A stretch of DNA of 64,000 nucleotides from positions 59,954,705 through 60,018,704 of the forward strand of contig CAXKWD010000007.1 in assembly GCA_964059195.1 (NCBI GenBank), given 5' to 3'. A model generated the notes under the pieces. The model did no database searches and had not been told where the DNA came from. It worked only from the letters and a program-made list of their open reading frames with translations. Each line of letters opens with the position of its first letter. Position 1 is the stretch's first letter. Made by a program: the position numbers and the translations under genes. The DNA is from Ectobius pallidus (lineage: Eukaryota > Arthropoda > Insecta > Blattodea > Ectobiidae). Positions 32,451 through 43,900 of this stretch are shown one piece after another.

Positions 32451-34000
32451 CAGAGTGTTTCAAAAATACTTTTACAAACTTCGGCCATGGGTTCCTTACA
32501 CCAAAAGAAGGAAAAAAGTTTGTATGAACATATGTCCTGTAATCCTTGTTTTCTCATTATTCATTTAAGAATGAAAGTTTGCGTTCAACAACCCTTGAGA
32601 TCAGACCTTGCAACTTCATTTCTCTATGCACTCATGCATAGAAAATGCTTTGACTCATTGTATCTTATGTACTGTACAGTAGGTGGCGAAGTGTGGCCAT
32701 GGAGACTTGTTTACATTTGTCATTAGTCTGTCCTCAGCGCATTGATCGTGCACATGTAGTGAGTTAACTGCACATGTTTCATTCAACCATGGCAGGATAT
32801 TCATTTAGTGAGCAGACAGACATGATTTTTATGTATGGTCGCATGAATGGTAATGGATGTAAGGCTTCACGGTGTTATCAGATGGCATTTCCAGACTGAA
32901 GACAACCGAGTCATCCAACCTTTGTTGCTATTTAACGTTGCATTGCTGAGACAGGAACCGATGCACCACAGACTATCGAACGAGGAAGACCAAGACTTGT
33001 TCGTACGCCGGACCACAAAGAACAAATTTTACAGCATGTCGAAGACGATCCAAGTATCAGTACAAGACAATTGGCTGTGACATTTGGTACATCTCACAGT
33101 ACAGCATGGAGGGTACTTCACAAGCAGCTCCTGTATCTGTATTATATTCAATGTGTGCAGGGCCTTTTGCCTGTCGATTGTCCACCACGGGAGAACTTTT
33201 GCTGGTGGCTTCTAGAACAAACAGCCAATCCATTGTTTGTCTCGTCAGTTTTGTTTACAGATAAAGCAACGTTTGGGAGAGATGGAATTACAAATTTCCG
33301 CAACGAAAACATATGGGCAGATCATAATCCTCGTGCTGTAGTTCAGGCTAGACATCAGCAACAGTTTAGGATTAATGTGTGGGCTGGAATTGTAGGTAAC
33401 TGTCTGGTAGGTTCATACTCTCTACCAGCACATCTTACAGGTGCTGTCTACAGGGATTTTATCCAGAACACTCTTCCAGAATTAGTGCCCCTGCAAATAA
33501 GAAAAAACATGTGGTTTATGCATGATGGGGCTCCAGCACATTTTAGTTTCATTGTTCGAGATGCACTGACTGGTATCTACCATGACAGATGGATAGGCAG
33601 AGGAGGACCAGTTCCATGGCCTGCACACTCTCCCGACCTCAATCCTTTGGATTTTTATCACTGGGGGCACCTTAAACTATTGGTTTATGGAGCAGACATC
33701 CCAGATGAAGAAACTTTTCATCGACTTGTCATGGAAGCCTAACCATTTGACACCATCCTGCAGGATTTGAAAGGGTGCAACAGTCCATGATTCGATGAGT
33801 GCATGCATGTCTAGAAGTAAGAGGCAGACATTTTGAGCATTTGTTATGGGTTTTGTGTGTTATGAGTGTACCAATGTGTTGAACAGTTTCTAACGAGAAA
33901 ACAAAGGATTATGGGACCTATGTTAATATGAACTTTTTTCCTTCTTTTGGTGTAAGGAACCCATGCCCGAAGTTTGTAAAAGTATTTTTGAAACACCCTG
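32451..34000 (+). mobile_element. Tc1/mariner-superfamily element, DD41D type
   Basis: 1550 bp between TA dinucleotides (32449-32450 and 34001-34002). Terminal inverted repeats of about 110 bp open cagagtgtttcaaaaatac on the left and cagggtgtttcaaaaatac on the right (reverse complement). They contain a single degenerate transposase gene in the same orientation as the host gene. Confidence 0.9.
32789..33742 (+). pseudogene. DD41D-type mariner transposase, decayed
   Basis: The ATG at 32789 opens MAGYSFSEQTDMIFMYGRMN, the N-terminal helix-turn-helix region, which soon meets stops (a TGA where family members have Arg, then TAA) and a frame change. The second frame (about 33002-33742) gives DDPSISTRQLAVTFGTSHST and then the catalytic region: VLFTDKATFGRDGITN (first Asp), WFMHDGAPAHF (second Asp) and HSPDLNPLDFYHWGHLK (third Asp). 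Counting gives 41 residues between the second and third catalytic Asp, the spacing of the DD41D (rosa/Visitor-like) families, not DD34D mariner. The C-terminus is lost to stops after 33742. Inactive. Confidence 0.85.
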
Positions 34001-34002
34001 TA

Positions 34003-34926
34003 TATACTGGAGAGACACAGAAGAAGATACTGATATATGTTATAATGCAATATGTACCGGTATAACACTTTAGAAATAATGATTCTATGAAATAGTAGAA
34101 CACTACTATAAATGCAATGAATAATAATAATAATCTGAATAATTGTGCCACATGAGTGGCACAAACATAGTTTGGCACCAAAACACACACGAGTTAGAAT
34201 ACAGAGATTGCTAACTTGTTAAGTATATATATTGCTTGAATTTGTAATTATTGATGTTCAGATGTGAAACAACAATAAATTAAGCAAAAATATTAAAGAA
34301 CACTTAAACTTTGACAAGATTGCTGTGAGTGGGGAAATACAGCTTGCATGTGAACTGCACAGAATCTGACCTTAGCAGAACACGAAAGTGTTTGCACATA
34401 AAGAGTTGTGAATAATACAACTAAAATCACTATGTTCAATGTGTTGAATAATTCAGTTTCTGTAGGAAGAAACTTAACTGCGGGGAATCGTATGGTGCAG
34501 AGTCCGAAGCACAAGATTGCTAAAAGCCCGTGCTTACATGAATACTAGATTGCTACTTGGAGACGACCATACTGTCATGAGACCTACTGCAGACTGAAGA
34601 GATGCTCAAGCAGGCCAACTAGGAAAATCCTGTTGTAATATTGTGCAATTGAAAAATGCAGTCACTGGACTACGTGGCTTCACACACATGAACCACAGCT
34701 AGGGTGCTGGGTAAAGCCATGGCGCGAACATTCAAATGAAATAACAATAGGCTATGCTTGTAGCTTCTACGAACACATATAGTTTAATGAAAAGCATGAA
34801 GAAACGTTTGCTATTGGAAGTCTGTTTTTGATAGGAGATATGATTGAATTCATCATGTGAATGCCCCATTCCCACTCAGATGAACTGCATTGTGCAATTA
34901 GTTCTTCAGGGACATGGTGACTGTTG
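34003..34926. other. Intron stretch, no gene recognised
   Basis: AT-rich; the apparent ORFs here are antisense to the mariner end or random. Nothing recognisable. Confidence 0.45.
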
Positions 34927-35232
34927 TCAAGGTAGTCTGAATGTGTTTGGTTTAAACCTATTGCAGAGCTGTTCTATCTCTTCATCGCCATACCTCACAG
35001 GTAAATTGGAGGGCCACTGATTATATTCAAGAACTTCCATTTGATTCAAGAGCACTTCATACTCAGCAGTTTTACAATTGGGTGCTGTTGACGTAGATTC
35101 ATGGTCAGATATGGTTGTAAGAAGTCTCTTCTTCAGGTTGTTTATACCACTATGCAAAAATTGTTGTTGCTTAATGGAAACCATCTTCTGGTTATCGGTT
35201 AATGGCATGAAACAAATCTGTCCATTCTTCAT
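34927..35232 (-). pseudogene. hAT-like (KIAA1586/ZNF862-like) transposase fragment
   Basis: A 101-codon frame with LLTTISDHEST, then MEVLEYNQWPSNLPVRYGDE and EIEQLCNRFKPN. The sequence W-P...YGxEEIxxLCxRF resembles a segment of domesticated-type hAT proteins before the dimerisation region. No termini found. It could also be another repeat family; the match rests on a short motif. Confidence 0.4.
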
Positions 35233-36159
35233 GCCTATTTGAGCCTTTAGAATTTGAATTCCTGGTTCCTCTTTGAGAGATTAAATGAAATGAATGCATT
35301 GCTCAATTACTTTATTTGCATATACTATAGGAGCATTTCTATGCTTTAAGTTTCCAGAAAGATTAGGAAGTAATGCTAAAATGTCATATATTATGGCCAA
35401 ATCCATTAAAAACTATCAGGGTGAAAATCACTTCAATAAACCATTACACATGCTTCTTTCTGTGGATGCACTATTCGTATCTTCTCTAGCTTTTGAAAAA
35501 TGGCTGAATAAAGAACCAAATCCAAACCAAACAGCAAAACTATTTGGAATGAACTGGACACCACCTAGCTGTTAGAATGTGCCAAACTGATTCCAATTTT
35601 GTAAAGCAAAGAGAAATAATCACATTCAGATAAGTTAACCACTAGATATTCTCACACTAACTAAGGTATGGTTGCTCTGCTCCGTTCCATCTCCACCCTG
35701 AAATCTCCACCCTAATGCCACTTTACTTCAGTACATCCAATAATTACCCCTTTGCAACAATTCCTCACTTATATAAAAATAATGACACTCTAACTTCACT
35801 AAAATTGACACTAACCTGGACTGCAGTTTCGAAGGGTAGACCTATCCCCAATCATCCTCAGCTAGACTCCATCTGTTTGTTGGTTGGTATCAGCATTCAC
35901 TCATGGGCAAATAACTTCCTAATGAGATTATCATCCACAAGAATTTTATAGTTAATAAGTGTGTCTGTGTTCTTGTGTTTGTGAATTTTTTACCAAGCTG
36001 TCAGCTGTTTCTGTCCTTGTATACTTTCCTTCCACTCTGGTTCCATTTTAATTTCATGTCTAGTTTCTGGGCTGCTATTACTGATTTTTCAATTTGTTCA
36101 TATTTTATGTTACTAGTATGTTCTTTGGCTTTAATTTCCAGGTTCCTTTTATTCTTGCC

Positions 36160-36511
36160 TGTTGGTAATTTTGAATAAAACAAGCGTATTCTTGTGCAAT
36201 GATATGGGAGTTTGCAAGTTATTAAATAAGGGTGAGTGTTGATGTAATAAGCATCTTTTTACTATTTAATAACTATGTTGTGTTTTTGTTCGTCCTTTGG
36301 TTTTATTAAGCATCACTGCGAAGAGCACATGGCATTACAAGACTTTTTAAGAGTGAACAAGATGGATACCGCTAGGTTACAAGTCTTACTGTGTGGCGGC
36401 GTTAGTGTCACAAAATGAAAGCAGAACAGTAGTCAAACAGACACACATTGCAGGGCGAACAAAAACACAACATAGTTATTAAATAGTAAAAAGATGCTTA
36501 TTACATCAACA
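36160..36511 (-). repeat. copia 3' LTR with an inverted insertion of its own border
   Basis: Matches the 40651-41646 LTR (after removing its insertions) except for an extra inverted segment: 36192-36292 is the exact reverse complement of 36456-36556, which spans the pol end and LTR start. Confidence 0.9.
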
Positions 36512-36556
36512 CTCACCCTTATTTAATAACTTGCAAACTCCCATATCATTGCACAA
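36192..36556. repeat. 101-bp perfect inverted repeat around the copia 3' LTR
   Basis: Arms 36192-36292 and 36456-36556, spacer 163 bp. The right arm is the native position (end of pol plus first bases of the LTR); the left arm is an inverted copy placed inside the same LTR. Confidence 0.9.
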
Positions 36557-39500
36557 TTTTTGAAAACGAATTGAAAACAATGGTTTTGTCAAGATATCCG
36601 CGAGCTGATTTTCAGTATCAACTTTTGAAATGTTAATTTCTCCAGCTATGACCAATTCGCGAACAAAGAAGTGTCTGATTCGAATGTGTTTTGTTCTTCG
36701 ATGAAACTCAGGATTTTGTGCCAGCCGGATGGCTGCTTCGTTGTCAACTTGTAGATTTGGTGTTGACTTCAACTGGTCCAGTTCGATCAGAAGCCTCTTG
36801 ATCCAGATGACCTCTCTTGCAGCCTCACTAGCGGCCACAATTTCAGCTTCAGTTGTGGATATGGCAACAGAGGATTGCCTCTGGCTCATCCACGAGATAG
36901 GCGCTCCAGAGTATAGGCACAGCACCCCTGTGGTTGAGCGTCCTGTACTAGAGTCACCACCATGATCTGCATCACGGAAGCAGTCAAAACCTCCCCTTCT
37001 CAGGGTGGCTTTATAGACCAGTCCATGATCCGTCGTGCCTCTCAAGTATCGCAGGATCCTCTTTACTCTGAGTACGTCTCGTTCCGTTGGTTTCTCAAGG
37101 TTCCTGGAAGCCACGCTGACTGCATATGCGATGTCTGGTCGTGTACCACACATGAGGAACATGAGTGCTCCAAGGGCTTGTCTGTAAGGAAATACAGAAT
37201 TTAGAGGACTTTCTTCTGCATCATTGTCTTTGGTGATTGGAGTAGTCACAGCCTTGCAACTGCTCATGTTGAATCTCTCCAGTATGGCTTCTGTGTAGTG
37301 ACTCTAGCTTACACGAATAGAACCATCTCCTCCTTGGTTGATCTCCAATCCTAGGAAGTACGATGCCTGCTTCGAGGTGATTTTGAACTCTCGTCTCAGA
37401 TCGTCGATAAATTTCTGAAGTTCCTGTTCATCCTCAGCTGCGATTAGTCCATCGTCAACATAGAGAACAAAGAACATCTTTCTTTGTCCTTTCTGTCTCA
37501 CAAAAATACAGGGATCTGCTTCACTCCGTTGAAATCCTAGGTTGAATGTAATTGCTGAACTTCTCATTCCAGCATCGAGGAGCTTGCTTCAATCAATACA
37601 GGCTTTTCTTCAAGAGACATACCCTGGCAGATCCATCACCATGTCCTTCAGGCTGTTGCATGTATATGGTCTCCTGAAGTTCACCATAGAGAAATGCAGT
37701 AGACACATCGATCTGAGCTAACTTCATTTTCTCATTTGCAGCAACACTGAGTAACGTTCGTATGGTTGATGTCCTGGCCACTGGACTGAAGGTTTGATTG
37801 TAGTCTATTCCTTTTCGCTGTGAATAGCCTTTGATTACCAATCTGGCCTTGTATTTATCGACCGATCCATCAGGGTTCGTTTTGACTCGGTAGACCCATT
37901 TGTTTGAAATGGCCCTTTCTCCTGGAGGCAGATCAACTAGCTCCCAAGTTTTGTTCTCTTGAAGAGCTTTCATCTCACGACTCATGGCTTCCTTCCAGTG
38001 GTCCTGCTGAACTGATCTCATTGCTTCACTGTAGGATTCAGGTTCTTGATGAGGACTTGAGAGATACATTACAAAGCCTTGAAATTTCGATGGAGTTTTA
38101 AGAGACGTACGCTCACGGAGGCGTCGACTTATGCTTTCATCTGGGCGTTGAGTATTTTCATGATCTAGTTGATCCTCACCATCTTCAGAGCTCAGATCCC
38201 AGAATTTATCTTCAACTTCGGTTTGCGTTTCGTCATCCATTTGATGTTTCTCAGGAGTTGATTCTTCAGGTTGAACAGAGGAGTCGAGACTTCCTGGAAG
38301 ATTTGCATCCCTCTTGTGCTCCAACACTTTCTCCTCGAAAATGACATCTCTTCATCGAATCAGTTTGCCTTCCTCTTCACAGAAGACCCTGTAGCTGTTG
38401 TCATGGTCATATCCTATGAGGATTCCTTTGGTAGCCTTTGGATCCATTTTCTTCCTTTGTTGCTTGGGAATATGCACATAGCAAGTAGATCCGATCACCT
38501 GAAGATGTTTCAAACCTGGTTTCTTGCCATACCATAGCTCATAGGGAGATATTCCCTCGACATGGGAAGGTCCTGTTCTGTTGAGAACGTAGGCTGCTGT
38601 GCGGATCATCTCGGCCCAAAGTGATTGTGCAATTTTTCCATGAGCATGCATCATTGCTCGAGCGGCTTCAACAATAGTGCGGTTTTCTCTTTCGCTGGAT
38701 CCGTTTTGTTCTGGAGTGTATGGCATCGTGAGGCGTTGAACTATTCCTTCTTTCTGCAAGATTTTCCTGACATCTTTGTTGTCGAATTCTTTTCCATTAT
38801 CACTCAGCACCTCCCTGATTTTGTGTCCGAGAGTCTTTACTTCTGCAACAAATTGAGACAGCTTCTCTACAACTTCAGACTTTTCTCTCAGGAAGTAGAT
38901 AGTCCTGAACTTTGTGTGATCATCCTTAAACAGGACGAAATACTTGTATCCTGACATCGACTCATGCTGGAATGGACCGCAGACATCTGTGTGAATCCGC
39001 TCTCCCGGTTCTGTTGTCCCAGGCCTCGTTCCGAAAGGCAGACGATGGGCCTTGCCATAGACGCAGCCTTCACATAGTTCACTGTCCACTTGAACTTGAA
39101 TTCCCAGCTCTTTGTTCAGAAGGGATTTCACGTGTCGCTTGTTCTGATGTCCGATTCGTTCATGGTAAAGTTGAAGAAGGTCGTCTTTTCCTATTGCGTT
39201 GACTTCCTTGAGTGAAATGTTGTTCACGCTCCTCACGTTCAGCTTGTAGAGTCCACCGAACTGCTCACGAACTCCGACTAATCTCACTTTGTCGTTCACT
39301 TTGAAATTGCATATCTCTGGAGATGAGATGAATCTGCTGTCCTTGTTTTTGTCTTGGGCAGCAAGGACCGAGAATAGATTTCTCTGGATCCCAGGAACAC
39401 ACCATACATCAGCCAACGTGAGCTTGTGCCACTTGCCGTCGACCACAGCTTCGATGTCAATTTCACCTTTTCCAATAGCCACAACCTTTGTACCGTTTGC

Positions 39501-39653
39501 TGTGGTTACTGTGTGATCCGTAGAAAATGGTTCAAATGTTCTAAAAATATTCCTGTTATTAGAGACGTGGCTCGTTGCTCCATTGTCTACAAACCAATCA
39601 TCAGAGTTGCACTCTGAGCTCATCACAGTAGAGGTTACAGTAACCAAAATCAT
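36506..39653 (-). pseudogene. copia pol: protease, integrase, reverse transcriptase, RNase H
   Basis: Domains in order: aspartic protease DWFVDNGATSHVSN; GAG-pre-integrase LLQLYHERIGHQNKRHV with ELCEGCVYGKAHR; integrase core HTDVCGPFQ, VLSDNGKEFDN and YTPEQNGSSERENRTI (the D,D,E triad); RT with NKWVYRVKTNPDG, YKARLVIKGYSQ, FSPVARTSTIR, QIDVSTAFLYGEL and catalytic YVDDGLI; RNase H with STTEAEIVAASEAA and HIRIRHFFVRE. Breaks: in-frame TGA at 38352-38354, TGA at 37593-37595 with a frameshift just after, and TAG at 37304-37306. The protein would cut, copy and insert the element cDNA. The stop codon of pol overlaps the LTR by six bases. Confidence 0.95.
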
Positions 39654-39893
39654 GATTGCACCCTTGTTTGTTTTTTCTGAGTTGCTGGGCTTGTCTGGTT
39701 TTCCATCGGCGATCCATTTCCTACATACTTTGATAGTATGATTAGGCTTCTTGCAGTAAGGACAGAACAGTTTCCTTTTACTGCTCTTTTGGAGATTGTG
39801 TTGCGAGGAGTTGGTCTGCTGGGCTAGCTGCTTCGATGAATCCGAGAAGAGTGCTTCCTGTTGAGGTGAGTTTTCTTTGCATCTGAGAGCTCT

Positions 39894-40514
39894 CTAGTAC
39901 GAACATAGCTGATTGGTCAAATTGTCGACGGTCCTGTCAGTTTTTGACATCAACATCCAGCTGGACTTGAATGAGAAATATTCTTCTGGCAGTGTGCCTA
40001 AAATTTTACAGATCATAAACACATCTGGCAGGTCTGAATTAATTTCAGTGTCTCTAGACATTTCCTGTTTTAACTCGCTCCACAGAGTCTTTAATTTAGA
40101 AACATGTGTCGCGATGTCATCTTCATCTGCCTTTTTGTAGCTGAAGAATTGTAGGCATAAGTTGTAAACTTTATCTTCAGAGTCTCCATCAAAGAGTTTG
40201 TGGAGTTCTAACCACACTTCCCGGGCGGATGTGAGTCGCATGATCTTTTGTAACGTATCTTCCGACATGTTAGTGGTTAACACAATCAATGTGTGGCTAT
40301 CAGCCTTATTAAACGCATCAAGTTCAATCTTATACTTAGCCAATGTTGCGGCGGTTGCGTCATCAGAAGGTGCACTCGGCTTCACTAACTTGCCTTCAAT
40401 AATGTCCATTGCTCCGGGGATCCCTCGTAGACAGATGCTCATTTTGTATCTCCACGTGTTCCAGTTTGCTTTTCCTTCCAGAAGGCTAATGTTAATTATT
40501 CTGGTTGAATCCAT
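39894..40514 (-). pseudogene. copia gag (capsid region)
   Basis: The start is chosen at MDSTRIINISLLEGKANWNT (40514), where copia-type gag homology begins. It shows WNTWRYKMSICLRG, LTSAREVWLELHKLFDGDSE and LCLQFFSYKK, the UBN2-type capsid fold. The frame ends with a TAG at 39894-39896 after LTNQLCSY; the zinc knuckle (CPYCKKPNH then VC, near 39760) follows in another frame, so gag and nucleocapsid are now separated by a break. In intact copia elements gag and pol form one polyprotein. Confidence 0.9.
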
Positions 40515-40632
40515 GGTGAATAGAAGCACACGTGGCCCTAACCTTAAACACAGCTCTTCGGAATTTTTCGTCAAACAGATCGTACTAAACACTTTGTTTT
40601 ATTTCATCCAATTACGCACTTTATTTCAATGC

Positions 40633-40650
40633 GCACCTGGGCCCATAACC
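40633..40650 (-). promoter_or_regulatory. Primer binding site of the copia element
   Basis: Read on the minus strand: ggttatgggcccagg directly after the LTR end (caaca). This is the copia-type site that pairs with the cut initiator methionine tRNA. It fixes the 5' LTR edge at 40651. Confidence 0.8.
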
Positions 40651-40708
40651 TGTTGGTAATTTTGAATAAAACAAGCGTATTCTGTAGTAGCGTCCTTTGG
40701 TTTTATTA

Positions 40709-41271
40709 AAACCTTAAAAACCTTAAAAAGTTTTCGATGTGTTTCTATAAAATTATTTAATAAACTCCCCATTTCAATTAGATCTTTAAGTACATCCAGA
40801 TTCAAATCTACATTAAAGAATCTCTTAACTATGTCCTGTTTTTACAGCATAGAGGAATTTTTAAATTATGAATTTCAATAATATTTTCCATATTAGTATT
40901 GTGCAAAATTAATTATCTAACTCTATGTATTAACAATGTTTGTTCTTGTGTACTTATACTTTCTCTTCTGTCATATGTATATATTTTAATTAATTTAAGG
41001 AATCGCGCACAATGTGCATTATCTTAACCTACTGACAAACACCCAGTCCTGAACCCGGGAAAGGGATTTTTCACTACTGAAAAATCCCCGACCCGGCCGG
41101 GAATCGAACCCGGGCCGCCGGAGTGGAAGGCAGGCGCGCTACCGACTCACCCACGGTGACGGTATATATTTTTAATTTTAAGTTTCAATTGATGACGCCT
41201 ATACAATCATTACTTCTGTTATGTATTGTTTAATGGGAATAAAGAGATTTGATTTGATTTGATTTGATTAA
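40709..41271 (+). mobile_element. 5'-truncated LINE inside the copia LTR
   Basis: Reads SIKLFNKLPISIRSLSTSRF and SCFYSIEEFLNYEFQ, a post-RT tail of a CR1/Jockey-like LINE, and ends in a gattt repeat (about 41250-41270). It divides the LTR between gttttatta and agcatcactg. Confidence 0.75.
41035..41162 (-). mobile_element. tRNA-derived SINE, third family, second copy
   Basis: Nearly identical to 21940-22073: acccagtcctgaacccggga, then gggaatcgaacccgggccgc and ccgactcacccacgg. The shorter body suggests 3' truncation. It lies inside the LINE, inside the copia LTR, inside the Penelope remnant. Confidence 0.8.
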
Positions 41272-41345
41272 GCATCACTGCGTACAGCACATGGCATTAC
41301 AAGACTTTTTAAGACTGAACAAGATGGATACCGCTAGGTTACAAG

Positions 41346-41510
41346 CAGTAGCGGACGCATAATTTTTTTTCGGGGGGGATTTGAATAGGTAGAAAGACTT
41401 ACATACATAATTAGTTTATAAAACTGGCCACTTAGAGTGCATATATAGCTCTTTTTCAAATTTCGGGGGGGGATCTATCCCCCCAATCCCCCCCTCTGCG
41501 TCCGCCACTG
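41346..41510. mobile_element. hAT-type MITE (165 bp)
   Basis: Ends cagtagcggacgca / tgcgtccgccactg; flanked by gttacaag on both sides (41338-41345, 41511-41518). The interior has G-runs and ttataaaactggccactta. A second copy of the family, in reverse, is at 49336-49515. Confidence 0.9.
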
Positions 41511-41651
41511 GTTACAAGTCTTACCGTGTGGCGGCGTTAGTGTCACAAAATGAAAGCAGAACAGTAGTCAAACAGACACACATCGCAGGGCGAACAAAAA
41601 CACAACATAGTTATTAAATAGTAAAAAGATGCTTATTACATCAACATTGCC

Positions 41652-41789
41652 TATGTATTTTATGTCGCAGTTATTGCATTTGAATTGGTATATCCCAATT
41701 TTTTGTTTGTGTGGGATTTCATCAAGGTGAATGGATTTCAGCATATATTTTGCACTGAAATGATTTACTGATACTAAACACAAGAACAC
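41652..41789 (-). pseudogene. Penelope-like GIY-YIG endonuclease, part before the copia insertion
   Basis: Reads SVNHFSAKYMLKSIHLDEIP, then QKIGIYQFKCNNCDIKYIG. GIYQ...CxxC..KYIG is the Penelope version of the GIY-YIG nuclease start, with the Cys pair typical of these elements. The sequence is cut at the TTGCC duplication and continues at 36159 (KNKRNLEIKAKEHTSNIKYE, down to 35975), including a helix comparable to the RxxEH region of the family (here IKAKEH). Confidence 0.7.
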
Positions 41790-42059
41790 ATCACTTTAGC
41801 ATCAGTAAAACGTTTAAAAGAAACACTTATGAACTTCAAAATTCCCGTGGATGATGATATCATTAGGAAGTTGATTGGTTGCGCATGAGTGGATGCTGAT
41901 ATTAACCAACAAACAGATGGAGTCTTGCTGAGGATGAATGGGGATACCCTTCAAAACTCCAGTCCAGGTTAGTGTCAATTTTAGTGAAGTTAGTGTGTCA
42001 CAATCCATCTCATTATTTTTACATTATAATTACTTCACTGTACAAACTTCCTAAATATT

Positions 42060-43465
42060 ATGAAACTCCTCACTTTCTTAAGGTAAGTTATATGTATGAA
42101 AATTTTATTTTTAAACATTAGGACTCTCAGTCCTTTTAAATATATATATTATTGAACTGTATATTAAGATATTTCACAATAAAAAAATGTTTTCTACTTG
42201 TTTATAATTTGTTTATAAAAATTATTTTCTTCAAATTTTTTACTATAAACTTGAACCATGGTTACTTCAAAACTATGAAAGATAAAAACACAATATTTTC
42301 ACTATTTTGTAGGCCCTAGTGCCTGACATTTAGGTTTTTTTGGAAACTTAAGATTTTAAATTGTTACATAGATTTGTATAAAATGAAAACTTTTTTTGGT
42401 TCACATCATTATAAACAAAAATCAAGAATATTCATTTATCATAAATTTCTCAACGTCAAGCACTAGAGAATATTTCAAGCTTCAAAATGACACCAAAATC
42501 ACTTTGATATGTTAATTTTTATAATAATTGTGATGTTCAAAATAATTCAATACCAGTCGATTTACTATTTACGTATTTACGGGAAATTGAGAGAAAAGCA
42601 AACCTTGTATTGAAACGCATGAAAAACACATGTAAGGGTAAGTGAGAAAACAGGAAGTTCAAACAGTTCATTCTTACCGCAGCATTGTTCCACTTAATTA
42701 CTAGTGTATTACTTACAATTAATAGTAAATATTATAAGGTTTAGCAAAGAGGGAAAATTAAAAATACTAGAATTTGATAGCTGAGCAAGGGGCATTGCAA
42801 AATGAAGCTTTTTAGAAAAAGGGCTCTATCTAAGGAACTAGCAGCTGGAATTTAAAAATGAATATATGAAATGAAAGAGAAAAAACTATCTAAATACGCC
42901 ATTTTCAGAATTGTTTTGGCTTCTTGTGTTATACATATACCTTAAGAATTATTGTTATAGGTCTTGTGTTCTGTCCCCCCCTGCGGGTGACACTATTTAC
43001 GTATGCTGGAAGCTGAACATTCGATTGTGAAAGTAGATTTGGTTTCGACCATTTTTAGCTAAACCAAGTAAACCCCCTGCTGACTCTTCATACTGTGACC
43101 CATTATCCCAATATGTAACTCTGAAAATAGATTGGACAAATTCTGGAATACCTCGGGTGTCTACAAATACCATTAAGAAGCAAAGGTAAGGTTTAATTAA
43201 CAGATTTATTGAACAAATATGGGTATATCTGGTACTGATTATTGATACCTGTATGGTTCTTCAGTTATAATAAATATGCAAATAAATTAAATAAATATTA
43301 ATAAATAATTTAAAAGTTAATATATACAAAATGGCTAGTTATCCAATTTAACCAGTAGCCAAGGAATTACTCCCTTAAAATTACTCGGTCTATACACATT
43401 TGTGGCATACAAGGTTATTTCCAAATTATGTATAAGATTATTTCCTGAAAAGGCAATCACGCTGT
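42060..43465. other. Intron stretch, no gene recognised
   Basis: AT-rich; a short GC-rich patch at 42975-43000. No reading frame. Confidence 0.45.
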
Positions 43466-43469
43466 ATAT

Positions 43470-43900
43470 AAGTTTGAATTAATAATTTTATCTTGTATTG
43501 CAAGTTAAACTTTACTCATGAACTAATTATTACGAGCACTTCGTAATATCAAAGTCTAATTCCAAGCACATTTAATGACTGACTCAGTAATCACAAATCA
43601 CTCTGTATTTTAGATTTGAATTCATAATTCTATCTTTGATTTAAAGTTAAACCTTACTCATGAAGTAATTATTACAAGCACCTTCGTAATAGCAAAGTCT
43701 AATTCCAAGGACTTTTAATAACTGACTCAGTAATAACAAATCACACTGTATTTTAGATTTGAATTAATAATTCCATCTTTGATTTAGAGTTAAACTTTAC
43801 TCTTGAAATAATTATTACAAGCGCTTTCGTAATATCAAAGTCTAATTGCGAGCACCTTAATGATTGTACCAGTTATGAAATTTCACTCTGTATTTTGTGC
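43470..43900. repeat. Three tandem units of about 142 bp
   Basis: Landmark agttaaac/agttaaac recurs at 43503, 43645 and 43788. Each unit contains actcatgaa, aattattac, cgtaat, caaagtctaattcc and tgactcagtaat. Units differ by 10-15%. Confidence 0.85.

Larger units (their letters stand above)
36160..41646 (-). mobile_element. Full-length Ty1/copia retrotransposon
   Basis: Flanked by the 5-bp duplication ttgcc (36155-36159, 41647-41651). LTR ends are tgttg...caaca. On the minus strand the order is 5' LTR (41646-40651), primer binding site, gag, protease-integrase-RT-RNase H, 3' LTR (36511-36160): the copia order, with integrase before RT. Coding regions are mostly open but broken by several stops and one frameshift. 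The 5' LTR has itself received a LINE (with a SINE) and a MITE. Confidence 0.95.
40651..41646 (-). repeat. copia 5' LTR with nested insertions
   Basis: Without the LINE (40709-41271) and MITE (41346-41510 plus one duplication) it is about 260 bp and matches 36160-36511. It holds gtcctttggttttatta and the aagcatcactgcg...gtgtggcggcgttagtgtc core. Confidence 0.85.
35690..42050 (-). mobile_element. Penelope-like element remnant with inverted terminal repeats, split by copia
   Basis: The segment 35700-35955 and the segment 41815-42050 are inverted copies of each other (shared cactaacttcactaaaattg / cagatggagtct motifs). Between them, on the minus strand, lies a GIY-YIG endonuclease fragment in two pieces separated by the copia element. 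Penelope-like elements often carry terminal repeats in such inverted arrangements. No reverse transcriptase core is visible. Confidence 0.65.

Noticed and set aside
33844..34190. Two overlapping minus-strand ORFs near the mariner right end
   Set aside because: They cover the non-coding terminal inverted repeat and random flank; no family features.
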